The notes below the pieces were generated by a model, which made no database searches, was not told the DNA's origin, and saw only the letters and a program-made list of their open reading frames with translations. Of a stretch of DNA of 64,000 nt, positions 44,940 through 52,768 are shown piece by piece; the first letter of the stretch is position 1, and every line of letters begins with the position of its first letter. Source of the stretch: CAYFPX01 sp964519895. GTDB lineage: Bacteria > Myxococcota_A > UBA796 > CAJQPC01. The stretch lies in NCBI GenBank assembly GCA_964519895.1, contig CAZFLE010000022.1, forward strand, positions 1 to 64,000, given 5' to 3'. The position numbers and the translations under genes are program-made.

Positions 44940-45086
44940 TCAAGCGGTCTCGTCCAGCGCGGCCAGGCTGGCTTCGTGCCTTGCCAGGTCGACCATCAGA
45001 TTCCGGCGGATGCGGCCCAGGACGTAGAGGAGCCCGCCCATGAGGGACACGGTGATGGTCACGATGGTCATTGCAGGCAGGGTCAT
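44940..45086 (-). CDS. Small single-helix membrane protein (48 aa)
   Basis: A short open frame (ATG 45086 to TGA 44942-44940). It encodes one hydrophobic helix (MTIVTITVSLMGGLLYVLG), a basic stop-transfer segment (RIRRNL) and a soluble tail rich in Ala, Leu, Glu and Asp (HEASLAALDETA). The basic residues following the helix suggest the C-terminus stays in the cytoplasm. GGAG lies about seven bases upstream of the ATG. It follows the gene ending at 45183 on the same strand after 96 bp. Its size and topology resemble many uncharacterised regulatory mini-proteins. The function is unknown, but the coding pattern is convincing. Confidence 0.65.
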   Translation of the reverse strand: MTLPAMTIVTITVSLMGGLLYVLGRIRRNLMVDLARHEASLAALDETA

Positions 45087-45182
45087 GGTGGCTCCACGGT
45101 CCGTGTTCGTGGCGCTACCTTAGGGTCCTGGGGCGCTGCCGTCCGGGCCGATCGAGGCCGTTTTGCGAGCCGTAACAGGCCG

Positions 45183-47243
45183 TTACTTCGGGGCGGTGGC
45201 CCGGAGCTGCCGACCGAGTCTGGCCGGCGTCGTGGCGGGCAGCCCGCAGGTCCTGCCCACGCAGACGTAAGCACGGGCGCCATCTGGCCCGGGGGTCCGG
45301 CCGGCGAGCGCCGAGAAGGCCTGGACCAACCCAGGGGCATCGACCAGGCCCACGGCCAGGGCGCGACCCGGCACCCAGGTCTGGGCGGCTTCGGTGAGCA
45401 GTCCTGGCAGGGCCGGATCCTCTGCCCCGGACGCCGCGATGACCACCTGGACCCCACCTCGGTGCCAGTCGTCCAGGGCCACCACCAGGCTGGGCCAGGC
45501 CGCTGGCTCGCGGGCCAGGGCCACGGCGACACTCTCCAAGCCCCGGCGGCAGACATCCGGCGCCAGCCCCTCACAGCCCAGGTGCGCGAGCTGGAGCAAC
45601 ACAGCCAGGAGCTGTCCCTGGCCTGACGGCTCCGCGCCGTCATCGAGGCTGCGCCGCGCCACCAACAGCCCCCCGTCCAGGCTCTGGCGGAAGTCGCCCC
45701 GCGCTGGGTCGCCGAATGCGGCCACCGTGGCCAGGGCCAGGTCCCGTGCCGCCAAGAGCCACCGTGCCTCGCCGGTGGCCGCGTGGAGCGCCAGCAGACC
45801 CTCGGCCACCGCTGCGTGGTCCAGCAGGACCCCCGCGGGTGCCCCCACCGCGAGGGTCCGGGGCAAGGTGCCGTCCGACCGGCGGGCCTCCAACAGCAAG
45901 GTCGCGACCCGTTCCGCGTGCCCGATCCAGCGCGACTCGCCCAGCTGGGCCCCAGCCTCGGCCAGAGCGGCCACCGCCAGGCCATTCCAGCCGACCACGA
46001 CCTTGTCATCGACGGAAGGCCGGGGCCGTTGGTCCCGCAGCGCCTTGAGGGCCGCCAGGCCGCGCCGGACCACGGGCTGCCCCGGATCGATGCCCGGTGC
46101 CCGGTTCGGCACGATGGCGTGGCCCTCGAAGTTCATCGGGCCACCCAGGCCATAGCAGCGGGCCAGCACCCGGTGCAGCTCGGGATCGGCCAACGCCTTG
46201 AACTGGTCCGGACGCCACACGTAGAACGTGCCCTCCTCGCCCTCGCTGTCCGCATCCAGGCTCGACCAGAACAGCCCCGTCGACGGATCGCTCAGCTCGT
46301 CGATGAGCCACCGAACGGTGTCCCGCACGACCTGGGCGAACCGCGGCCGCCCGAACACCCGCGCTGCCCGGGAGAACACCCGCACGAGCTGCGCGTTGTC
46401 GAACAACATCTTCTCGAAGTGAGGCACCTCCCAGCCCGGGTCCACGCAGTACCGGTGGAACCCCCCGCCGACGTGGTCCTGGAGCCCCCCTCGGTCGATG
46501 GCGTCCAGCAGCTGGAGCAGCGGTTCCTTGGCGGGCCCCCCGGGACGAGCGACCGCGTCCTGGAGCAAGAGCGACAGCGTCGGCGGCATGGGAAAGCGGG
46601 CCTGGGGTCCCCACCCGGGCCACGCCGGGTCCCAGTCGCGCACCAGGTCGTCCACCGCACGGGCCAAGAGCTCCGGACCTGGCAGAGGCCCGGCTTCCGG
46701 CTGGACCGACAGCGCGTCCACCACCCGGGCGCCGCCGCGCAGCAGGCCCTCGCGGCCGTCCCGCCAGGCGCTGGCCATCCGGCGCAGCAGGTCGCCGAAG
46801 CCCGGCGTACCGTAGCGGAAGTCCGGCGGGAAGTAGGTGCCCCCAAAGAGGGGGACGGCGTCTGGAGACAGCCACAGGCTCGCGGGCCAGCCCGCCGGCT
46901 CGCCCATGGCCAACAGCGCCTGGATGTAGAGGGCGTCCACGTCTGGGCGCTCTTCGCGGTCGACCTTGATGCAGACGTAGTGGGCGTTCATCACCGCGGC
47001 GACCCGAGGGTCTTCAAAGGACTCCCGCGCCATCACGTGGCACCAGTGGCACGCGGCATAGCCGATGCTCAAGAAGACCTGGACGTCCCGCCGCCGGGCT
47101 TCGGCAAAGGCCTCGTCCCCCCACGGCCACCAGTCCACCGGGTTCTCACCGTGCTGACGCAGGTACGGACTCGTGGCCTCGGCCATCCGGTTGCGCCAGG
47201 GACCTGTCTGACGGTCTGCCGATGCGACGCGCAGCGTGGTCAC
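45183..47243 (-). CDS. YyaL/SSP411-type protein: thioredoxin-like domain plus (alpha/alpha)6 barrel
   Basis: A 686-residue cytoplasmic protein of the DUF255/SSP411 family. GTG 47243 overlaps the M23 peptidase stop in GTGA and keeps the family opening NRMAEATSPYLRQHGENPVDW. Residues 20-180 form a thioredoxin-like domain with a CHWC motif (Cys65, Cys68) in IGYAACHWCHVM and KVDREERPDVDALY. Residues 200-620 form an alpha/alpha-barrel like N-acylglucosamine epimerases (GGGFHRYCVDPGWEVPHFEKM in part). Biochemical activity of the family is unsettled. The C-terminal end has a further Cys pair (CVGRTC). Confidence 0.93.
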   Translation of the reverse strand: MTTLRVASADRQTGPWRNRMAEATSPYLRQHGENPVDWWPWGDEAFAEARRRDVQVFLSIGYAACHWCHVMARESFEDPRVAAVMNAHYVCIKVDREERPDVDALYIQALLAMGEPAGWPASLWLSPDAVPLFGGTYFPPDFRYGTPGFGDLLRRMASAWRDGREGLLRGGARVVDALSVQPEAGPLPGPELLARAVDDLVRDWDPAWPGWGPQARFPMPPTLSLLLQDAVARPGGPAKEPLLQLLDAIDRGGLQDHVGGGFHRYCVDPGWEVPHFEKMLFDNAQLVRVFSRAARVFGRPRFAQVVRDTVRWLIDELSDPSTGLFWSSLDADSEGEEGTFYVWRPDQFKALADPELHRVLARCYGLGGPMNFEGHAIVPNRAPGIDPGQPVVRRGLAALKALRDQRPRPSVDDKVVVGWNGLAVAALAEAGAQLGESRWIGHAERVATLLLEARRSDGTLPRTLAVGAPAGVLLDHAAVAEGLLALHAATGEARWLLAARDLALATVAAFGDPARGDFRQSLDGGLLVARRSLDDGAEPSGQGQLLAVLLQLAHLGCEGLAPDVCRRGLESVAVALAREPAAWPSLVVALDDWHRGGVQVVIAASGAEDPALPGLLTEAAQTWVPGRALAVGLVDAPGLVQAFSALAGRTPGPDGARAYVCVGRTCGLPATTPARLGRQLRATAPK

Positions 47244-47956
47244 CCGTCGCAGGCCGTCCCGGGAAGCTCCCACGACTCGCCCTGATCCGCCCACCACGAC
47301 TCGCTCTGGGAGTAGAGGCCCGCGTAGGGGTCCACCCGGCTCCCGTCGAAGTCCACCTCGAAGTGCAGGTGAGGCTGGCTGCTGTTGCCGCTGCTGCCCA
47401 CCAGGCCCAGGGCGTCGCCACAGTCCACCCGGTCGCCCACGGCCACGGCCACGCTGTCGGTCATCATGTGCCAGTAGCGGGTGGTGACAGGACCATAGGG
47501 CGTGTCGTGCTCCACCACGACGTAGTTGGCGATGCCACTGTGGCCGTCGCAGCTGGACTCGAAGGTGCTCACGTCGCCGTGGCAGCGGTCGTAGTGCCCG
47601 TCCTCGGTGTCGACCACCAGGCCGTCCGCCGCCGCCACGATGGCCGCTGAGCCCGCGTCCATCTGCTCCCAGTCCCCGTCCAGCAGGTAGTCCGACCCGT
47701 CGTGTTCGTCGTAGCAGCCGGGAAAGGCGTCGCCGTTGTAGTTCGTGCAGATGGCCTGCTCGACGCCGTCATAGACCGCCGGGTCATGGTCCACGCCGAT
47801 CGGCGGCGTAAACAGTGCGGTGTCCTGCAGAGGCAGGCGAAACAGGACCGGCGGCCACGCCATGCTGGGGCCTTGGGCGTCCCGGCCGTCCAGACAGGCC
47901 GTGCCCGACACGCAAGCCGCCAGGGACATGGCCAACACCGATCGGGGGGGCGCCAT
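47240..47956 (-). CDS. M23-family metallopeptidase (LytM-like), exported
   Basis: Zinc peptidase homologue predicted to act on peptidoglycan cross-bridges outside the cytoplasm. ATG 47956 gives a signal region MAPPRSVLAMSLAACVSGTAC with a lipobox-like Cys. The M23 zinc ligands are visible: HDGSD (H-x-G-x-D), RYWHMM and HLHFEV near the C-terminus. Several extra Cys and Asp-rich loops lie between them. It has 238 residues, mostly catalytic domain. It is the upstream partner in a GTGA overlap with the YyaL-type gene and lies 20 bp after the acyl-CoA dehydrogenase gene on the same strand. Confidence 0.88.
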   Translation of the reverse strand: MAPPRSVLAMSLAACVSGTACLDGRDAQGPSMAWPPVLFRLPLQDTALFTPPIGVDHDPAVYDGVEQAICTNYNGDAFPGCYDEHDGSDYLLDGDWEQMDAGSAAIVAAADGLVVDTEDGHYDRCHGDVSTFESSCDGHSGIANYVVVEHDTPYGPVTTRYWHMMTDSVAVAVGDRVDCGDALGLVGSSGNSSQPHLHFEVDFDGSRVDPYAGLYSQSESWWADQGESWELPGTACDG

Positions 47957-47976
47957 CACGCCCGGAACATAGCCCC

Positions 47977-49131
47977 TCAGAGGCCGGACCACTTGGAGAT
48001 GATCTCCTTCATGACCTCGCTCGTGCCGCCGCCGATGGTGATCAGGCGCACGTCCCGGTAGTGGCGGGCGACGTTGTACTCCTCGACGAAGCCGTAGCCG
48101 CCGTGGACCTGGAGGCAGTCGTAGGCGACCTTCTGGGCCAGATCACCGGCAAAGAGCTTCGCCATGGAGATCTCCAGGGTCGCGTCCGGGCTGCAGTTGA
48201 TCTTGTCGACCGCGTGGTAGGTCAGCATCTTGGCGGCCGCGATGCTGGTCAGGTGCTCGGCGAACTTGTGGCGCCAGACCTGGAACTTGGACACCGGCCG
48301 CCCAAAGGCCGAGCGCTCCTCGGCGTACTTCATCGCCGCCCGCAGCTGGTGCTCCATGCCGCTGGTGGCCATGAGCGCTGCGACCAGCCGCTCGCCCTGG
48401 AAGTTCTGCATGATGTGCACGAAGCCCTGGTTGAGCTCGCCCAGCAGGTAGCTCCGCGGAATTCGGCAGTTGTCGAAGTGGATCTCGCTGGAGTCCACGC
48501 TGCGGGTGCCCAGCTTGTCGAGCTTCCGGCCGACGGAGAAGCCCGGCGTGTCGGTGGGGAACAGCACCAAGGAGATGCCGCCAAAGCCGTCGTCGCCCGT
48601 GCGCACGGCGAGGGTGATGAAGTCGGCGAAGCTCGCGTTGGTGATGAAGGTCTTGGCGCCATTGATGACGAAGTCACCGCCGTCGATGCGCGCCGTGGTC
48701 CGGATGTTCGCCACATCGGATCCAGCGCCCGGCTCGGTGACGCCCAGCGCGGCGATCTTGTCCCCGGACACGACCGGAGCCAGGAACTCGGCCTTCTGCT
48801 CCGCCGTGCCGATCTCGTCGATGATCGGGGTGGCCATGTCCGAGTTCACCAGCACCGACATGATCACACCGGCGTTCTGGCAGTGCACGAGCTCTTCGAC
48901 GTAGGCGGTGCTCGACCACCAGTCCAAGCCCAGGCCGCCCACGTCCTCGCCAAAGCGGATGCCCAACAGACCGAGCTTGGCCATCTCCTGGAAGACCTCG
49001 CGCGCAGGCCAGTGGAGCTGCTTGTCCCAGGCGTCGGCGTGGGGGGCCAGCTGCTGCTGGCAGAAGTCCCGCACCATGGTGCGGATCATCTCGTGCTCTT
49101 CGGTCCACGGGGGGAAGCTGACGCCGGACAT
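47977..49131 (-). CDS. Acyl-CoA dehydrogenase
   Basis: FAD-dependent enzyme that introduces the 2,3-trans double bond into an acyl-CoA, passing electrons to ETF. The 384 residues are standard for the family. Motifs are intact: VTEPGAGSDVANIRTTARID (in part), the FAD-binding FITNASFADFITLAVR and the C-terminal QVHGGYGFVEEYNVARHYRD followed by GGGTSEVM. The catalytic Glu is not in the C-terminal EGT position but probably in the GERLVAA helix, as in long-chain and isovaleryl-CoA dehydrogenases. A strong AGGAGG lies just upstream of ATG 49131. A perfect palindrome 31 bp upstream of the start is a likely repressor site. Confidence 0.94.
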   Translation of the reverse strand: MSGVSFPPWTEEHEMIRTMVRDFCQQQLAPHADAWDKQLHWPAREVFQEMAKLGLLGIRFGEDVGGLGLDWWSSTAYVEELVHCQNAGVIMSVLVNSDMATPIIDEIGTAEQKAEFLAPVVSGDKIAALGVTEPGAGSDVANIRTTARIDGGDFVINGAKTFITNASFADFITLAVRTGDDGFGGISLVLFPTDTPGFSVGRKLDKLGTRSVDSSEIHFDNCRIPRSYLLGELNQGFVHIMQNFQGERLVAALMATSGMEHQLRAAMKYAEERSAFGRPVSKFQVWRHKFAEHLTSIAAAKMLTYHAVDKINCSPDATLEISMAKLFAGDLAQKVAYDCLQVHGGYGFVEEYNVARHYRDVRLITIGGGTSEVMKEIISKWSGL

Positions 49132-49161
49132 AAGGCCTCCTGGGGCATGGCCTGACCCTGT

Positions 49162-49178
49162 TGTAGTCAGTGACTACA
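49162..49178. promoter_or_regulatory. Perfect inverted repeat, candidate operator of the acyl-CoA dehydrogenase gene
   Basis: TGTAGTCA-G-TGACTACA is a perfect 8-bp inverted repeat around one base, 31 bp upstream of the acyl-CoA dehydrogenase ATG and 89 bp upstream of the divergent lipoprotein gene. The size and symmetry are typical of TetR-family dimer sites, which often control fatty-acid degradation genes. AT content is higher here than in the surroundings, as expected of a promoter. No TetR gene is in the window. Confidence 0.65.
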
Positions 49179-49266
49179 TTCGGGTGCAACAAGAATCCCT
49201 GGGATCCGCTTTACAACAGCCTCGACGCGGGCAATTCTGCGGCCTCCGCGAGCCCCTGGAGGGGTG

Positions 49267-51792
49267 ATGCTGACGTCCGCCTCGATCTTGATCAGCGCGC
49301 TGGCCCTGTCCACGGGCTGTCGCAATGCGGGGGAACCCGACACGATCGAGGGAGACCTGGGTCCGGAGCTCCAGCTCGTGTTCTCGCTGGAGATGCCCGT
49401 CGCCCGGGCCGGCGAGCCCCTGGGCTACCGTGCCTACCTGGACGGCTTCACCGAGCCCTACGGGGTGCAGCCAGACCTCGTCTCGGACGTGCAAGAGGAC
49501 CTGCTCTGGGACGACATCGCCCTGACGCCGACGCTGGCGACCACCCACGTGATCACCGCCACGGTGTTCTACGACGGCGAGGAGTACACGGCGACCGACG
49601 TGGTCGAGGTCGACCCCAACGTGCCGGACCTGGTGGACCTGCAGCTCAGCGACCTGGCGGCCCAGGCCGGCGTGCCGTTGCCCTACGCCGTCTATGTCTG
49701 GGACGCCTGGGACAACCCCATCCCCGACGACGTCGTGGTCCTGGACACCGACAGCATCGACGCCAAGGTCATCGAAGGCAACCTGGTCAGCACCCGGCCG
49801 GGCACCTACCACGCGACTGCGACGGCGGACCTGGTGAGCGACACCGAGGCCTTCACCATCACCCCTGGCCCCGCCGCCGATCTGATCCTCACCCTGGAAG
49901 ACGAGGACCTCGAGCGCGACGAGACCACGCTGGCGTACATCGAGGTCACCGACACCTACGGGAACCCGGTGGACGAAGCCTGGGACCTGTGGGTCGACCC
50001 GGCCGACGGCATCGAGATCCGCTACAACGCCCTGACCTTCCGCCAGGAAGGCTTCTTCACGGTCTGGGCGTCCACCGAAGACGGCGTGCTCACCGACTCC
50101 GTGGGACCGCTGCTCATCGACTCCACCGGCCCGGATCTGGTGGTCATCCACCCCGAGCGCGGCCACCGCACGAGCGACGTGTCGGACACGGTCAGCGGCA
50201 CCCACTTCGACGAGTACAGCGGCACCGCCTCGATCACGGTCAATGGCGAGCCGGCCACGGTCTACGAGGACGGCACCTGGGAGGCACCGGTCGACTACGA
50301 CTTCGGCACGAACACACTCTCGACCGAGGCCTGGGACAACGACGACAACCCCACCACCGACGCACGGGCCGTCGTGTCCGGCAACTGGACGGCCTATGGC
50401 GACGGGGTCGACGACGGCTTCATGGTGCGGATCTATGAAGGGGGCTTTGCCGCCTTCGAGGAGGCCGCCACCGACTTCGTCGATCTGGACGACCTGATCA
50501 CGTCCATCCCGAACCCGATCATCGACGAGGAGTCCGAGGACTGCATCCTGGGCCTGTGCGTGACCTGGTACGCGCTGAAGGTCAGCCTGGTGGACATGTC
50601 CTTTGGCGACATCGAGGTGAGCATCGACCCCACGTCGGGGGGGTACCTCGACACCGCCGTGCTCATCAACGACATCTACATCGGCTACGACATCGACGCC
50701 GTGGTCCTGGAGATCGGGTTCGGGGCCGACGGCCACGTGGCGGCAGACTGGATCCAGGTCGTGATGGACATGTACCCCTACGTGAGCGGCGGGGTGCTGG
50801 GCGTGACGGTGTCGGCGGTCGACGCGAGCGCGGGCGGCTTCGACTTCGACTGGGACTCGTGGGTCTACGACGCGCTGGAGTTCTTCGGACTGTCCCTGGA
50901 CAGCCTGATCGAAGACCTGCTGATGGACTACCTGACGTCGGCCGCCCAGGACGAGATCCCGGACCTGGTCAACGACCTGCTGGCCAGCCTGCAGATCGCC
51001 GAGTCCTTCCCGATCGAGGACAACACCTACCACTTCGACGCGATCCCCAGCTCGGTCAGCGTCGACGACCACGGCCTGACCCTGGGCCTGGAGACCGGTT
51101 TCGAGGCCGACAACTGGGTCAATGCCGCGTCGCCCAGCCCCGGATCGGTGACCTACCCCTACAGCACGCCGCTGTACGGCTCCTCCAGCGACATGATGGC
51201 TCTGGCCATGAGCCAGGACTTCCTGAACCAGCTGTTCAACGCCCTGTGGGGTGGGGGGCTCCTGGACATCACGCTCCTGTCCGAGGACCTGGGCATCGAC
51301 ATCTCGGACTTCGAGCTGTTCATGCCGGATCTGACGGACCTCTCCGTCAAGGTGCAGCCGTACCTGCCTCCGGTCGTGGTGCCGGGCACCGGCGGCTCAC
51401 TGCTCGACATGCAGATCGGGGACTTCGAGCTGACGCTGTACAACGGTCCGCCCGAAGAAGCCTATGTCTACATGCGGGTCTACGTGCACATCGAGGCCGG
51501 ACTCGACATGACCTCGGACTCGGGCACCCTGGCCGCTGGGCTCGGCGACCTGGACATGTCCTTCGATCTGGTCGAGCCCGACGGCCGCTCCGAGTACGCC
51601 CAGGACACCGAACTCTTCCTCGAGGCCCTGGTGCCCATGTTGCTGCCCATGCTGACCGACAGCCTGACCACCATCCCGATCCCCGAGCTCGAGGGCCTGG
51701 GCCTGACGAACATCGCGGTCCAGCTCGAGGGGGCCGAGAACGGCTACGTGGAATTGGCCGGAGATCTGGACCTGACGTCGCTGGGACTCTAA
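49267..51792 (+). CDS. Large exported lipoprotein with beta-sandwich repeats
   Basis: An 841-residue protein. ATG 49267 has GGAGG five bases upstream; the in-frame GTG 49264 is too close to it. The signal MLTSASILISALALSTGC ends in a lipobox Cys. Residues 25-360 form successive Ig-like or bacterial cadherin-like sandwiches (TDTYGNPVDEAWDLWV, SGTASITVNGEPATVYEDG). Residues 370-841 are an alternating hydrophobic/acidic region with long amphipathic strands. Its C-terminal pattern (LPMLTDSLTTIPIPELEGL, then NIAVQLEGAENGYVELAGDL) faintly recalls BPI/SMP-type lipid-binding folds; this is a visual impression only. It is anchored outside the cytoplasm. The function is unknown. Confidence 0.72.
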   Translation: MLTSASILISALALSTGCRNAGEPDTIEGDLGPELQLVFSLEMPVARAGEPLGYRAYLDGFTEPYGVQPDLVSDVQEDLLWDDIALTPTLATTHVITATVFYDGEEYTATDVVEVDPNVPDLVDLQLSDLAAQAGVPLPYAVYVWDAWDNPIPDDVVVLDTDSIDAKVIEGNLVSTRPGTYHATATADLVSDTEAFTITPGPAADLILTLEDEDLERDETTLAYIEVTDTYGNPVDEAWDLWVDPADGIEIRYNALTFRQEGFFTVWASTEDGVLTDSVGPLLIDSTGPDLVVIHPERGHRTSDVSDTVSGTHFDEYSGTASITVNGEPATVYEDGTWEAPVDYDFGTNTLSTEAWDNDDNPTTDARAVVSGNWTAYGDGVDDGFMVRIYEGGFAAFEEAATDFVDLDDLITSIPNPIIDEESEDCILGLCVTWYALKVSLVDMSFGDIEVSIDPTSGGYLDTAVLINDIYIGYDIDAVVLEIGFGADGHVAADWIQVVMDMYPYVSGGVLGVTVSAVDASAGGFDFDWDSWVYDALEFFGLSLDSLIEDLLMDYLTSAAQDEIPDLVNDLLASLQIAESFPIEDNTYHFDAIPSSVSVDDHGLTLGLETGFEADNWVNAASPSPGSVTYPYSTPLYGSSSDMMALAMSQDFLNQLFNALWGGGLLDITLLSEDLGIDISDFELFMPDLTDLSVKVQPYLPPVVVPGTGGSLLDMQIGDFELTLYNGPPEEAYVYMRVYVHIEAGLDMTSDSGTLAAGLGDLDMSFDLVEPDGRSEYAQDTELFLEALVPMLLPMLTDSLTTIPIPELEGLGLTNIAVQLEGAENGYVELAGDLDLTSLGL

Positions 51793-51813
51793 GGTTCTCC
51801 CCCAGGAGGACCC

Positions 51814-52764
51814 ATGCTCGTCACCCTCGCCCTGCTCACGGCCCCGGCCGTCGCCGTCATGGGGAGCGAAGAAGACTCGGACCACAGCGCCGTGGTGGCA
51901 CTGGCCGCCGAGATCGACGGCGTGACCTACACCGGCTGCACCGGCACGGTGATCGCGCCGCGGCTGGTGCTGACCGCTGCCCACTGCGGCAACGACATCA
52001 CGCTGGAGTTCGTGGCGGCCGTCGGCGGCGCCTACTTCGGCACCGATGTCGCGGCGCCGGAAGCGGTCATCGCCATCCAGGAGATCCGGCGTCACCCGGA
52101 CTACACGGACACCCGCACGGGCGACCTGTACGACGACGGCACCGCCACCGACGACGTCACGGTCCTGGTGCTGGCCGAGGACGCCCCGGTGCGCCCGATC
52201 CCCCTGCACGATGCGGCGCTGGACGAGAGCCACCTGGGCCAGGAGCTGGAGCTGGTGGGCTACGGCAAGACCGCCCACGACCTCGAAGACGAAGGCACCC
52301 GTCGCAGCGCAGCGCTCTTCGTCGACGACCTGGTGGGCCAGCACGTGGTGTCCGACGACGACCTGAACCCCACCGGTGCCAACGCCTGCTGGGGCGACAT
52401 GGGGGCGCCGCTGCTGGCCGCAGGCCCGGACGGCCAGCCCACCCAGTGGGCGATCACCTCGTGGACCGATGCCCACTGCTACCGGGAGACCTGGAGCACC
52501 CGCGTTGACGAGGTCCTGCCCTGGGTGCTGGACCAGGCCGAAGCGGTGGCCGGTACCCGGGACCTGTGCGAGCTGGGCGGGCTCTACGGGGACGGCGTGT
52601 GCGACGCGGCCTGTCCCACGGTGGACGCGGACTGTGACAGCGGCGCGCCGACGGTCGACGCGGACGGCGAGGACGAGCGCGGCTGCGCCAGCGCTGGCGC
52701 GTCGCCGGGCATCCTGGGGCTCTCGCTGGGCTTGGTCGGGTTGTTGATCCGCCGTCGAGACTGA
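51814..52764 (+). CDS. Trypsin-fold (S1) protein lacking the catalytic Ser, with MYXO-CTERM-like tail
   Basis: A 316-residue exported homologue of trypsin-like proteases. The signal is MLVTLALLTAPAVAVMG. His57 in LTAAHC and an Asp at 113-114 (TDDVTVLVL) are present, but the serine motif GDSGGP reads GDMGAP, with Met196 in place of the nucleophile. It should not cleave peptides. A Cys-rich spacer (CDAACPTVDADC) precedes a C-terminal sorting-like signal: Cys, SAGASPGILG, a hydrophobic helix and RRR. This resembles MYXO-CTERM and suggests surface anchoring. ATG 51814 has an AGGAGG site upstream. It follows the 841-residue lipoprotein gene by 21 bp, so the two are probably co-expressed. Confidence 0.88.
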   Translation: MLVTLALLTAPAVAVMGSEEDSDHSAVVALAAEIDGVTYTGCTGTVIAPRLVLTAAHCGNDITLEFVAAVGGAYFGTDVAAPEAVIAIQEIRRHPDYTDTRTGDLYDDGTATDDVTVLVLAEDAPVRPIPLHDAALDESHLGQELELVGYGKTAHDLEDEGTRRSAALFVDDLVGQHVVSDDDLNPTGANACWGDMGAPLLAAGPDGQPTQWAITSWTDAHCYRETWSTRVDEVLPWVLDQAEAVAGTRDLCELGGLYGDGVCDAACPTVDADCDSGAPTVDADGEDERGCASAGASPGILGLSLGLVGLLIRRRD

Positions 52765-52768
52765 AGGC

